From Thermoplasmata archaeon (GTDB taxonomy: Archaea > Thermoplasmatota > Thermoplasmata > Lutacidiplasmatales > UBA184), in the NCBI GenBank assembly GCA_021790425.1, contig JAJYEA010000006.1, forward strand, positions 1 through 64,000: 64,000 nt of DNA, written 5' to 3'. Shown here one piece after another: positions 28,425 to 37,271 of the stretch. The notes under the pieces were generated by a model. It was given only the letters and a program-made list of their open reading frames with translations. It made no database searches and was not told the DNA's origin. The position numbers were made by a program, and so were the translations under genes. Each line of letters starts with the position of its first letter. Position 1 is the first letter of the stretch.

Positions 28425-29159
28425 ATGAACGGCGCAGTGCTCGCCGCCCGGTTCAGCCTCGCGACGAACCGTCTTGAGTACTGCGGTCCCCCCGGGGCCG
28501 ACCGGGTGCTCTACGCGGCGATCACGCGGGGGGAACGGATCCGGGAGGCCGGGGAGGCGCTGCTCCAGTTCGAGGCCCTGCCGGCCTACTTCGAGGCGAT
28601 CGCGAAGAAGCACGGCCTCTCCCCGCTGGACGAGCGGGTCGTGGAGGCCTACTGGATCGGGAACGATCTCCTCGACGCGTTCGGCCCCTTGGACTTCGGC
28701 GAGGTCCTCGACGGGCTCGTGCGCCAGGGGCTCCCGCGGCGGATCGCCGAGAGGCTCCGGTCCGCGCTCCCCGACCACCCGATCCCGCACCACACCTTCC
28801 ACGTGAGCTTCGTGGGAGTGGGCAACGTGACCGGCCACGTGGAGACCACGCTGCCGAACATGGATGCCTGCCGTCCGTCCTGGGCCACCGTGCGCTCGGT
28901 CGACGGATCGATGCTCACCCTCGAGCGCTCTCCCCTGGTGCTCCGGGAGGGACGGTTGGGCCTCGGGGCTCCCTCCGAGGTCCGGACGGAGTACGATCCG
29001 GCGGTGCTCCCGGGCCTGCGACCCGGAGCCTCGGTCGCGCTCCACTGGGGATGGCCCGCCCTCGAACTGACGACCCGGCAGCGGGAGGCCCTGGAGCGCT
29101 ACTCGAACGAGTCCTGGGAGCAGGTCCGCCGGGCCCGCGGACCGGCGCCCGTCGGTTGA
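28425..29159 (+). CDS. Conserved hydrogenase-neighbourhood protein of unknown function (possibly DUF6390)
   Basis: '[24 protein letters not shown]...[36 protein letters not shown]...[18 protein letters not shown]'; adjacent to the operon on the same strand. Confidence 0.65.
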   Translation: MNGAVLAARFSLATNRLEYCGPPGADRVLYAAITRGERIREAGEALLQFEALPAYFEAIAKKHGLSPLDERVVEAYWIGNDLLDAFGPLDFGEVLDGLVRQGLPRRIAERLRSALPDHPIPHHTFHVSFVGVGNVTGHVETTLPNMDACRPSWATVRSVDGSMLTLERSPLVLREGRLGLGAPSEVRTEYDPAVLPGLRPGASVALHWGWPALELTTRQREALERYSNESWEQVRRARGPAPVG

Positions 29160-29168
29160 TAGGTTTCA

Positions 29169-29196
29169 GGGAAGGGCGGGGGGAATCGCCCTTCCC
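29169..29196. terminator. Hairpin between convergent genes
   Basis: Perfect 10-bp stem GGGAAGGGCG ... CGCCCTTCCC. Confidence 0.6.
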
Positions 29197-29217
29197 CTAC
29201 TGTAATCGTGAACGGCG

Positions 29218-29565
29218 CTAGTGGGCCACCGAGACGTTCTTCTTGGCGTGCGGCGCCCTCATCTCGGTGGGGAAGAGAGTGTTCCAGTGCCCCACCATCG
29301 TCTCCCGGCGCTCGGCTCCCCGGTCCTTGCGGCCCTTGCGACCCATGAGGGGGTCGTTCGTGTCGCGGACCTCCCGGAGGAACTCCTGGGGATCCTTGCT
29401 GGCCTGCTCGAAGCCGTAGAGGATGAACTCGCGAAGGATGCTGGAGCGCCCGCGCCACCCGATCCGTCGCCGGACCTGGGGGTTCAGATTCCGCTTCGCC
29501 ATCCTCCAGATGGCGGTTGTCGTCTTGTAGTCCTTGGTAGAGAGTGCAATCATCACTTGTGGCAT
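29218..29565 (-). CDS. Hypothetical basic protein, candidate small nucleic-acid-binding protein
   Basis: 'MPQVMIALSTKDYKTTTAIWRMAKRNLNPQVRRRIGWRGRSSILREFILYGFEQASKDPQEFLREVRD'; TATA-like 'ggatatatgc' about 35 nt upstream. Confidence 0.5.
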   Translation of the reverse strand: MPQVMIALSTKDYKTTTAIWRMAKRNLNPQVRRRIGWRGRSSILREFILYGFEQASKDPQEFLREVRDTNDPLMGRKGRKDRGAERRETMVGHWNTLFPTEMRAPHAKKNVSVAH

Positions 29566-29920
29566 CGTTTCACCGTACCTTCGTACGCAATATCCGCATA
29601 TATCCTTTTGCACCGTATTTGATATCTAAAAGTTGTGACCGCGTCATCAGTACCTGACTGGCCGAATCCCGCATGGTTGCGGCCTGCCCCGGAGAGTTTC
29701 CGGTCTCCTCCCATGTCTTGGAGCTGAAATATGTGAACTTGAGGCGAAAATACTCTTCTCAACCTGCTTTGGTGGGTGAAGACGGAGCAACCGGCCCCGG
29801 CATTTCGGGAGGCCGCGTCCCTTCGCCCCGATCCCCCCGGCCCCGCGCGCTTCGTCGGGACACTGCCCCCTCGGGCGGGCCCCCAAACAACCTTTTGTGC
29901 CCGGGACCTTCGCTCGGGTC

Positions 29921-30604
29921 ATGGGGACCGAGAGCGCCCGCCCGCCTCGATATGACTTCCACGCGCACACCTACCTGACGGACGGCACCACGTCCGCTAC
30001 CGACATGTGGTACGCCGCCGACGCCCTCGGCCATCGCCTGCTCGCCATCACGGACCACGTGGGCACGGAGGACCCCGTGCCCCTGCTCCGCCATCTTTCG
30101 CAGGAGCGGGCCGGGTGGGAGCAGGAGGGGATGGCGACCCTGATCGGGGTCGAGATCACCAAGGCCCCCCCGCATCGCATCGCCGAGATCGCGCGCGCGG
30201 CGCGCAAGGCCGGGGCGGAGATCGTCATTGTCCATGGGGAGACCATCGCCGAGATCGTGCCTCCGGGGACGAACCGGGCAGCGCTCGCCAGCGGCGAGGT
30301 CGACGTGCTCGCGCACCCCGGCCTCCTGACGGTGGAGGACGCGGAGCTGGCGCGCGCGAACGGGACCATCCTCGAGCTGAGCGCCCGCAAGGCGCACTGC
30401 ATCACCAACGGCCGGGTCGCCCGCGTCGCCATCGAGGTGGGCCTCGAGCTGGTGGTGGACTCCGATGCCCACGGGCCCGATCAGCTCGTCTCCCACGCGG
30501 TCGCACAGAAGATCGCCCTGGGCGCGGGGCTCGACGAGGCCCGGGTCCGGAAGGCCATCGAGACCACCCCCGAGCAGTTGCTCGCCCGGATCCGTTCCCG
30601 GTAG
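29921..30604 (+). CDS. PHP-domain phosphoesterase (histidinol-phosphatase-like)
   Basis: 'YDFHAHTYLTDGTTSATDMWYAADALGHRLLAITDHVG', 'VIVHGE', 'VDVLAHPGLL', 'LVVDSDAHGPDQL'. Confidence 0.85.
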   Translation: MGTESARPPRYDFHAHTYLTDGTTSATDMWYAADALGHRLLAITDHVGTEDPVPLLRHLSQERAGWEQEGMATLIGVEITKAPPHRIAEIARAARKAGAEIVIVHGETIAEIVPPGTNRAALASGEVDVLAHPGLLTVEDAELARANGTILELSARKAHCITNGRVARVAIEVGLELVVDSDAHGPDQLVSHAVAQKIALGAGLDEARVRKAIETTPEQLLARIRSR

Positions 30605-30635
30605 GCGCCCCCCGCCTCCGGGGACACGGACGTAG

Positions 30636-30687
30636 GGCAGGCCCGCCCGCGAGCCTGCCGTCGTGGGGCCCGGGCGCGGCGCCCGGG
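30636..30687. terminator. Tandem hairpins between convergent genes
   Basis: GGCAGGC...GCCTGCC (30636-30659) and CCCGGGCGC-G-GCGCCCGGG (30669-30687). Confidence 0.5.
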
Positions 30688-30701
30688 AAGGACGCTCGTG
30701 C

Positions 30702-31103
30702 TCAGGTAAAATGCCGGTGGACCGCGAGCAGGTAGACGAACAGCGCGGCGGCGATGACGAGTCCGAGCGTGATCTTGCCGGCGAGCACGTCGACCAGGAG
30801 GAAGAACCCGACGACGAGCAGGCTGAGCGCGAGGGCCCACATCTCGAGGTGCCAGAGGCCCGTCGCCACGAGGAGGAGGATCACGCCGAGAAAGAGGATG
30901 ATGCCTCCGGCCAGTGCGCCGGTGAGGCCGAGGACCGAGGTCGGGGCCAGGTAGAGGGAGAAGCTCGACGCGATCACCACCAGGAGCCCGGCGATGAGCA
31001 GGAGGAGCCCGAAGAGCCCGATCAGGATCGCGAGGAGCGCGACTCCGAGGGGCAGGGTCGGTCGCACGTAGGGGCGGCCCGGTTGCGCATAGTTTCCGCT
31101 CAC
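30702..31103 (-). CDS. Small four-TM membrane protein, translationally coupled to the upstream STAND ATPase
   Basis: Four hydrophobic helices; GTG start overlaps STAND ATPase stop (GTGA). Confidence 0.65.
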   Translation of the reverse strand: MSGNYAQPGRPYVRPTLPLGVALLAILIGLFGLLLLIAGLLVVIASSFSLYLAPTSVLGLTGALAGGIILFLGVILLLVATGLWHLEMWALALSLLVVGFFLLVDVLAGKITLGLVIAAALFVYLLAVHRHFT

Positions 31104-34100
31104 GTCGTCTCCCGGCCCATAGGTACCGCACCGGTGGTCTTATAGAGTGCGTCCGCCGCCTCGCGATGCCGCGAAGCCTCCTCGCGCGACCCGAAGCGGA
31201 GCTCCCAGGCGGCGAGGGTGTCGAGCGAGCGCGCCTCCTCGACCTTGGCGAAGTACTTCCGGGAGGACGCGAGCGCGAGGTCGGCCTCCGTCCTCGCCTC
31301 TTCGCGCTGTCCCCGCAGCAGGGCGAGCTCCGACCGGAGGCGGTGGTAGTGGGAGACGTCCTCCGGAGGGAGGTCCTGTTCAGGCTGGGTGAGCTGTCCG
31401 AGCACGGCACCGGCCTCCGCGAGCTCCCCCCGGGCGAGGTGGATGCGGGCCAGGGTGAGCTGGGCGTAGCCGGCGGGCCCGGCGCTGGAGGTGGCGCGCA
31501 GGTCGGGCAGCGCGTGCCGGGCCTTCTCGAGCGCACGGTCGGCGTGTCCGGTCCGGAGATCGAGGCGGGCCTCCAGGAGTTCGAAGAAGGCGTCCATGAA
31601 GCGGAGGCCGAACCGCTGCGCCAGCGTCCGCCCCTCCGTGGTGGCCTTCCGGCAACGGTCATCCTCGCCCATGAGCTCGTAGACGTAGGCGATGTTCCAG
31701 AGGGAGGACGTGTAGCTCGAAACGTCGCCGATCTTGCGGAGGAGATCGGACCCCTGGCGGATGTCCTGCTCGGCGGTCTTGAGGTCCCCCCGGTGCACCG
31801 CCACCTCGGAGGAGAGGTTGCACAGGAGCGCGGTCATGCGTTCGGTCCCCTCGCCCCCGAGGAGCGCGCGGCCGGCCTCGAGCCACCGGTGGTACTCCTC
31901 CTCCAGCGCGAGCTGGCCCGCAAGCCACCCGGCGTCGTAGCAGAAGCGGAGCCGGAGCCACGTCGGGGCGGAGTCGGCGGCCAGGGCCGAGGCCTCGCGG
32001 AAGCTCACGAGGGAGCCCTGGAAGTCTCCCTTCGCGTACCGGGCGTTCCCCTCGACCCCCTTGATGAGGGACTCGGTGAGGGCGGAGAGCCTCGTGCCCC
32101 GAGCCCGCCCCTCGTCCACCGCGGTCCGCAGCGTCGCCTCGGCCTCCACCGGCGTGGAGGGCGTGGTGAGGTAACTACGATAGGCGAGCGCCAGGGTCCG
32201 GAGCTCGGGGGAGGCCGGGATCTCCTCCATCCGGTGGAACAACCCCCGCACCGACGAGGCCGGACCTCCCGTCAGATAGAGCCGGAGGGCGATGTCCATC
32301 CCCTCCTGCAGCCGGGCATCCGGCGCCACGCCGCCCAGGGCCAGGAGGTCCTGGAGCCATCCATGGTAGGTCTCGACCGCCCGGCTTGCGTGCGCCCGGA
32401 TGGCGGCATCGATGGCGCGGCGGATCCACGCCGGGCCCTCTCGAACGTCCTGGGCCAGGTGGACGAGACGGGCGATCTGGTCGACCTGGTCGCTCGCGTG
32501 GTCGATCGCCAACCGTGCGAGCGTCGCCGCATCGGCCGCGATCCGCGTCTCCGGGATCTCCGAGAGCGTACCCTCCCACACCAGGGGGTGTCCGAAGGAC
32601 CACCGTCCGGGCCGTCCGGGGACGCGGTCGAGCAGCCCGTGCTGGGTCCCGAGGCTGACGAAGACGTCCTTCAGCGTCCCGTGCCCGGGACCGAGGGCGG
32701 CAGAGACGTCGCCCTCGTCGAACTCGCTCCCGGCCACCGCGGCCATCTCGAGCGCCCGGCGCTTCTCGGGGGTGAGCATCCGGAGCCGCCGCAGGACCAG
32801 CCGCTTCAGCGTGTCGGGCAGGTCGGACTTCGCACCTGTGCCGTCGTTGCGGTGCCGGACGAAGACGAACTCGGACCCGTCGGGAGCCAGGGTCCCCTCC
32901 TCCCGCATCTGGCGTACCAGCTCGAGGAGGAAGTAGGGGTTGCCTCCCGTGCGTTCCAGGAGCGGGGAGAGGCTCCCCTCCCCCGGCCCTAGGTGCGGAG
33001 GCGCGCCGAGCACGGCGGCGCAGAGCTCGCCGAGCGCTTTCTCGTCGAGCGGCTGCACCTCGAGGCGGCGCAGGGAACCCTCGCGCTCCATCGCGTCGAG
33101 GATCTCCACCAGGGCGCCCGCGTCCGTCCCGCTGGCCGGCCGGTCGTCGTCCGGCCGCAGGGAGGCCACGAGGAGGACCGGCAGGGTGCGGATGTTGCGC
33201 GCCAGGAACTGGACGGCCCGGAGGGACTCCGGGTCGGCCCACTGGAGGTCGTCGAAGAACAGGATCTGGGGCTTCCGACGGGACCAACCGTCGAGCTGGC
33301 GGAGGAAGCGGAGCATCGACTGGGCGGGGGACTCCGTCGGGGCGGCGGTGTCGGGGGCCCGCGCCCCGTGGGGCACCAGCACCTCCCCCTCGGCCACGAG
33401 GAGGGCCACCTCCTTCTTCTCCAGGGCCTCGGGATGGAGCGAGACCAGGAGCCGTCCGCCCGAGGACTCGGCCGCGTCCCGCAGGAACTGGATGAGCCGC
33501 AGGACGGGAACGAACCCGTTCTGGCTCACGAGGTACTCGAGGCCCGCGATGGCGACCACGGATCCCGGGGAGGTGGTCAGGTGCTTCTCGAGGGTCGCCC
33601 CGAGGCTGTCGAGGGAGGTGGGGCTCAGGGCCCCCTGGCCTTCCGCGCGGGAGAGCCAGTAGACCTGCGCCTCCGGGGAGAGCGTCGGGAGGCGCTGCCG
33701 CAGGACGCCCTCCCGCTCCCGCGTCAGGAGGAGGGTCGGATGCTGCTGGGCGATCGGGAGCAGGCGTTGGAAGAACAGGGTCGGCTTCTCCTCCTGCACG
33801 AAGAGCACGGTCGGTGCGTTCCGGTCCTCGGGGCCGGGTTCCGGCGTCGGCTCCTCGGCCCCGGCCGCTTCGGCCCGGAAGAGTTGCGCGAACGGGAAGA
33901 AGGGGAGGTTCGTGTCCTTGAGGCAGTAGGCCCACCGAACCTCGCAACCCCGGGACCGTCCCGTCTCCTCGACCCAGCGAAGGAGCCGGGTCTTCCCGAT
34001 CCCGGCCGGCCCGGAGACGACGGTGAGCGACCCTTCCGAACGCCCCACCCGGTCGAGCATCGTCTCGAGGAACGCCTGTTCCCGCTGCCGGCCCACGATG

Positions 34101-34231
34101 GGGAGGGTGGTCGTGGGGATCATGGGCATCCCTCGACCCGGAGCGGCCTCGCCTCGCGGCTCCTTCGGGGAGTGACGCTCGTTCCCGGGCACCGTACCCG
34201 TATCGAGGGGCCGATCATCTCGCGTATCCAC
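31100..34231 (-). CDS. Large STAND/AAA_16-type ATPase with DUF835-like insertion and C-terminal TPR-like repeats
   Basis: Walker A 'SGPAGIGKTRLLRW'; DUF835-like 'TVLFVQEEKPTLFFQRLL...LLLTREREGVLRQRL...VYWLSRAEGQGALSPTSLDSLGATLEKHLTTSPGSVVAIAGLEYLVSQNGFVPVLRLIQFLRD'; Walker B 'PQILFFDDLQWADPESLRAVQFLA'; helical repeats to C terminus. Alternative start near 34129. Confidence 0.85.
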   Translation of the reverse strand: MDTRDDRPLDTGTVPGNERHSPKEPRGEAAPGRGMPMIPTTTLPIVGRQREQAFLETMLDRVGRSEGSLTVVSGPAGIGKTRLLRWVEETGRSRGCEVRWAYCLKDTNLPFFPFAQLFRAEAAGAEEPTPEPGPEDRNAPTVLFVQEEKPTLFFQRLLPIAQQHPTLLLTREREGVLRQRLPTLSPEAQVYWLSRAEGQGALSPTSLDSLGATLEKHLTTSPGSVVAIAGLEYLVSQNGFVPVLRLIQFLRDAAESSGGRLLVSLHPEALEKKEVALLVAEGEVLVPHGARAPDTAAPTESPAQSMLRFLRQLDGWSRRKPQILFFDDLQWADPESLRAVQFLARNIRTLPVLLVASLRPDDDRPASGTDAGALVEILDAMEREGSLRRLEVQPLDEKALGELCAAVLGAPPHLGPGEGSLSPLLERTGGNPYFLLELVRQMREEGTLAPDGSEFVFVRHRNDGTGAKSDLPDTLKRLVLRRLRMLTPEKRRALEMAAVAGSEFDEGDVSAALGPGHGTLKDVFVSLGTQHGLLDRVPGRPGRWSFGHPLVWEGTLSEIPETRIAADAATLARLAIDHASDQVDQIARLVHLAQDVREGPAWIRRAIDAAIRAHASRAVETYHGWLQDLLALGGVAPDARLQEGMDIALRLYLTGGPASSVRGLFHRMEEIPASPELRTLALAYRSYLTTPSTPVEAEATLRTAVDEGRARGTRLSALTESLIKGVEGNARYAKGDFQGSLVSFREASALAADSAPTWLRLRFCYDAGWLAGQLALEEEYHRWLEAGRALLGGEGTERMTALLCNLSSEVAVHRGDLKTAEQDIRQGSDLLRKIGDVSSYTSSLWNIAYVYELMGEDDRCRKATTEGRTLAQRFGLRFMDAFFELLEARLDLRTGHADRALEKARHALPDLRATSSAGPAGYAQLTLARIHLARGELAEAGAVLGQLTQPEQDLPPEDVSHYHRLRSELALLRGQREEARTEADLALASSRKYFAKVEEARSLDTLAAWELRFGSREEASRHREAADALYKTTGAVPMGRETT

Positions 34232-34359
34232 CCCGCACGACGCTCGTAAGGGCGGGTCGGATAAAACGGCACGGACGTACGACCCTCACTTCCCCTCCGG
34301 ACCGGGATACGAAGCTAGATTACCCCCGCCGTAGGTAGGGTTCCCAGGTAAGGGACCCC

Positions 34360-37161
34360 ATGTACGGACGAAGAACCTTGGTAGGTATGGCCACGATCCT
34401 GGCCGTGACCGCGCTCATGGCGATGCCGACATCGCCCCTCCCCTCGCATTCCGGCACCGCCCTCGGTCGCTCGCCGACGCAGGTCGCGGGCCCGACCACG
34501 CCGCACACCCTCGCGTCGCGGGTCGCCCCGGGACCGAACGCGCTGGCGAAGCTCTCTCCCTCGGTCGCCTCTCGGCTCGGGCTCCTCCGCTCCCCGGCCT
34601 CCGCACCCTCGGGCTCCGGAGCGCCCGTCGGGAACGGTGCGGCGGTCCCTGTGGCTCCCTCCTCTCCCCAGCTCACCGTCCCGACCCGCTGGGCCGGGCT
34701 CGACTACAACTCGAACCTCTGCACGTGCGTTCCTCCCGACGGCGGTGTCGCGGCCGGCGACGGGGACGTCGTGCAGACCGTGAACTCCGCCCTGGAGGTC
34801 TGGACCACCTCCGGCACCCTGGTCACGACGGAATCCCTCCCCCAGTTCTTCCGCATACCGGCGAGCGACTTCTTCTCCGATCCCTACATCATCTACGACA
34901 GCCAAGCCGGGCGCTGGGTCGTCTCGGGCATCGACATCAACGGAGCGACCTACCAGGGCACGATCGACGTCAACGTCTCCCAGACGAGCAGCTTCCTCGG
35001 CGGTTGGACCGAATATCAGTTCACGTCGAACGCGTCCGCCGTCACCCTCACCGACCAACCCTTCATCGCCCTCACCTCCGAGAACCTCCTGGTCTCCGCC
35101 AACATCTTCGACATGAGCACCGGGTCGTTGCTCGGCGCCGAGATCTGGATGGCGAACCTGACCGCCGTCCTGGCCGGTGCCCCCTCCCCCTCCGAGTACT
35201 CGTGGGGGCCGAATGCCTCGTTCGGTTCCCTCCACCCCGCCAGCCCGATCGGGCCGTCCCCCAACGCCTACTTCGTCAGCGACAACTTCGGGGCCGCCTA
35301 CGGGGTCACCTCCCAGACTTTCCTCAACGTGATGGAGTTCCGGGGTTCCCCGCCGGCGGCGGTGACGATGACGGACACCAACCTCTCGATCACTCCCGAG
35401 GCGTCCGCCCCTCTCGTCAATGGGGCGTGGTGCGCCTGGGATGCGACGGGGGCCTGCCTGTCGCTCGATGACGGCCGCGTGCTGTCCGCCGTGTGGGCGA
35501 ACGGGTACCTCTGGGGGACGGCGAACGAGGGTTGCCTGCAGGGCGGTGTCAACGACGCCTGCATTCGCGTCTTCGAGGTGAACACCTCGGCCGCCACCCC
35601 CACGCTCCTCCAGCAGATCGATTTCAGCCAGGGCGGGAGTTCCATGGACTCCTACGGGGCCGTGGCGCTCGACTACGTCGGTGACCTCGGCATGGTCTTC
35701 AGCGGGGCGGGCAACGCCACGTTCCCGAGCCTCTACGTGACCGGCGCCACGGCCGCGCAGATCGCGGCGGCCACGAAGGCCGGCACTCCCCTCACCCTTT
35801 CGACCCCCGTGACCGTGGCGGCCGGGGTCGGCCTCCTCGATCCGACCGTCTTCGCGAACCGCTGGGGCGACTACTTCGAGATCTCCCCGGATGCCAACGT
35901 GTGGAACTCCCTGTGGCTCGAAGGGGAGTACATCGGGCCGAACAACGCGACCGACTACTACTCGACCGAGGTCGCGCAGACCTCCTTCCCGACGGCGCTC
36001 TACACGGTCAACGTGACCGCGAGCGGTCTCGCCCCCGGGACCAACTGGACGGCCTCGCTCAACGGGATCTCCGCCGCGTCGGGCACCTCCTGGCTCCGGT
36101 TCGAGGTGCCGAACGGCACCTACACCTTCGCCCCCGGGGCCATCCCCTCGGCCCCGGGCGTGCGCTACGGGGCGAACATCACGTCAAAGCCGATCACGGT
36201 CGCCGGGAATACCGTCTCCCTCCAAGTACACTACCAGAAGGAGGACCTCGTGACCACATCCGTGTGGCCTTCCCCCACCGCAGGTAGCGTGGTCCCCGGC
36301 TCGGGCTGGATCTACGATGGCAATGCGACGACCTTCACGGCCACTCCCTCCCCCGGGGGCGACTTCCTGCTCTGGATGGGCACGGGCACCGGCAACTACA
36401 CCGGGACCTCGCCGTCCTTCCATGTCACGCTGAGCGCCCCGATCACGGAGGTGGCGTACTTCGGGGTCCGGCCCTCGTACGCGGTGACCGTGACCCAGGG
36501 CGGCCTCCCCACCGGGACGTCGTGGAGCATCTCCGTGAACGGCGTGACGAAGACCACCACGAACGCGAGCGTGACCTTCCAGGAGCCGAACGGCACCTAC
36601 GGGTATTCCGCCCCGAGCCCCATCGCGGGCAAGGGCTACGGCACGGAGTTCGTGAGCACGGACGCCGTGGGGACGGTGAACGTGAGCGGGTCGGCGAAGG
36701 CCGTCACCCTCTCGTACTCGGCCCAGTACGAGGTGAAGTTGACCGTCTCCCCTTCGAACGCCGGGGGCGTGACCCCCGCGTCGGGATGGTATCCTGCCGG
36801 GTCGCTGACGGTCAATGCCTACGGCGCCGCGGGCTATCAGTTCGTGAAGTGGAACGCCACGGGCATCCCGGGCGGACTCGGGAACTCCTCCAGCGCGACC
36901 TTCTCCCTCTCGGGCCCCGTGAACCTCACCGCGGTCTTCGTGGCCGCGAGCCCGCACGGATCGACCTCGGGGTCGAACTCCTCGGGCGGGCTGAGCCTCC
37001 CGCTTGCCATCGGGCTGATCGCGGTCGCTGCGGTCGTCGCGCTCGTCCTCGGTCTTCTGGTCGGGCGGCGGATGGGCCGGAAGGGCACTTCCTCCGCGCC
37101 CGCGGGCCCCTACCCTTCGGCACCGGCCAGCTACCCGGGGTACCCTCCTCCCCCGCCGTAG
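34360..37161 (+). CDS. Large secreted surface protein with InlB_B-like repeats, C-terminal TM and Pro-rich tail
   Basis: Signal peptide; many N-glycosylation-type sequons; repeated 'YTVNVTASGLAPGTNWTASLNG'/'YAVTVTQGGLPTGTSWSISVNG' and 'FLLWMGTGTGNYTGTS'/'FVKWNATGIPGGLGNSS'; C-terminal TM then 'YPSAPASYPGYPPPPP'. Confidence 0.75.
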   Translation: MYGRRTLVGMATILAVTALMAMPTSPLPSHSGTALGRSPTQVAGPTTPHTLASRVAPGPNALAKLSPSVASRLGLLRSPASAPSGSGAPVGNGAAVPVAPSSPQLTVPTRWAGLDYNSNLCTCVPPDGGVAAGDGDVVQTVNSALEVWTTSGTLVTTESLPQFFRIPASDFFSDPYIIYDSQAGRWVVSGIDINGATYQGTIDVNVSQTSSFLGGWTEYQFTSNASAVTLTDQPFIALTSENLLVSANIFDMSTGSLLGAEIWMANLTAVLAGAPSPSEYSWGPNASFGSLHPASPIGPSPNAYFVSDNFGAAYGVTSQTFLNVMEFRGSPPAAVTMTDTNLSITPEASAPLVNGAWCAWDATGACLSLDDGRVLSAVWANGYLWGTANEGCLQGGVNDACIRVFEVNTSAATPTLLQQIDFSQGGSSMDSYGAVALDYVGDLGMVFSGAGNATFPSLYVTGATAAQIAAATKAGTPLTLSTPVTVAAGVGLLDPTVFANRWGDYFEISPDANVWNSLWLEGEYIGPNNATDYYSTEVAQTSFPTALYTVNVTASGLAPGTNWTASLNGISAASGTSWLRFEVPNGTYTFAPGAIPSAPGVRYGANITSKPITVAGNTVSLQVHYQKEDLVTTSVWPSPTAGSVVPGSGWIYDGNATTFTATPSPGGDFLLWMGTGTGNYTGTSPSFHVTLSAPITEVAYFGVRPSYAVTVTQGGLPTGTSWSISVNGVTKTTTNASVTFQEPNGTYGYSAPSPIAGKGYGTEFVSTDAVGTVNVSGSAKAVTLSYSAQYEVKLTVSPSNAGGVTPASGWYPAGSLTVNAYGAAGYQFVKWNATGIPGGLGNSSSATFSLSGPVNLTAVFVAASPHGSTSGSNSSGGLSLPLAIGLIAVAAVVALVLGLLVGRRMGRKGTSSAPAGPYPSAPASYPGYPPPPP

Positions 37162-37181
37162 GGGTCGCCGACGATCCCCGC

Positions 37182-37219
37182 CCGGCGCTCCGGGAGCGCC
37201 GGCGCCCGACACGGGCGCC
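37182..37219. terminator. Overlapping tandem hairpins between convergent genes
   Basis: CCGGCGCTCC-G-GGAGCGCCGG (37182-37202) and GGCGCCCG-ACA-CGGGCGCC (37201-37219). Confidence 0.5.
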
Positions 37220-37271
37220 CGCCGTGCCCAGGGTCCCCGTGACGGACCGGGCGTGAGGGTACCGGGCGGGC

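Noticed and set aside
31100-34231. Calling the large ATPase a LuxR/MalT-type transcription activator
   Set aside because: No C-terminal LuxR-type HTH is visible; the C terminus continues as TPR-like helices.
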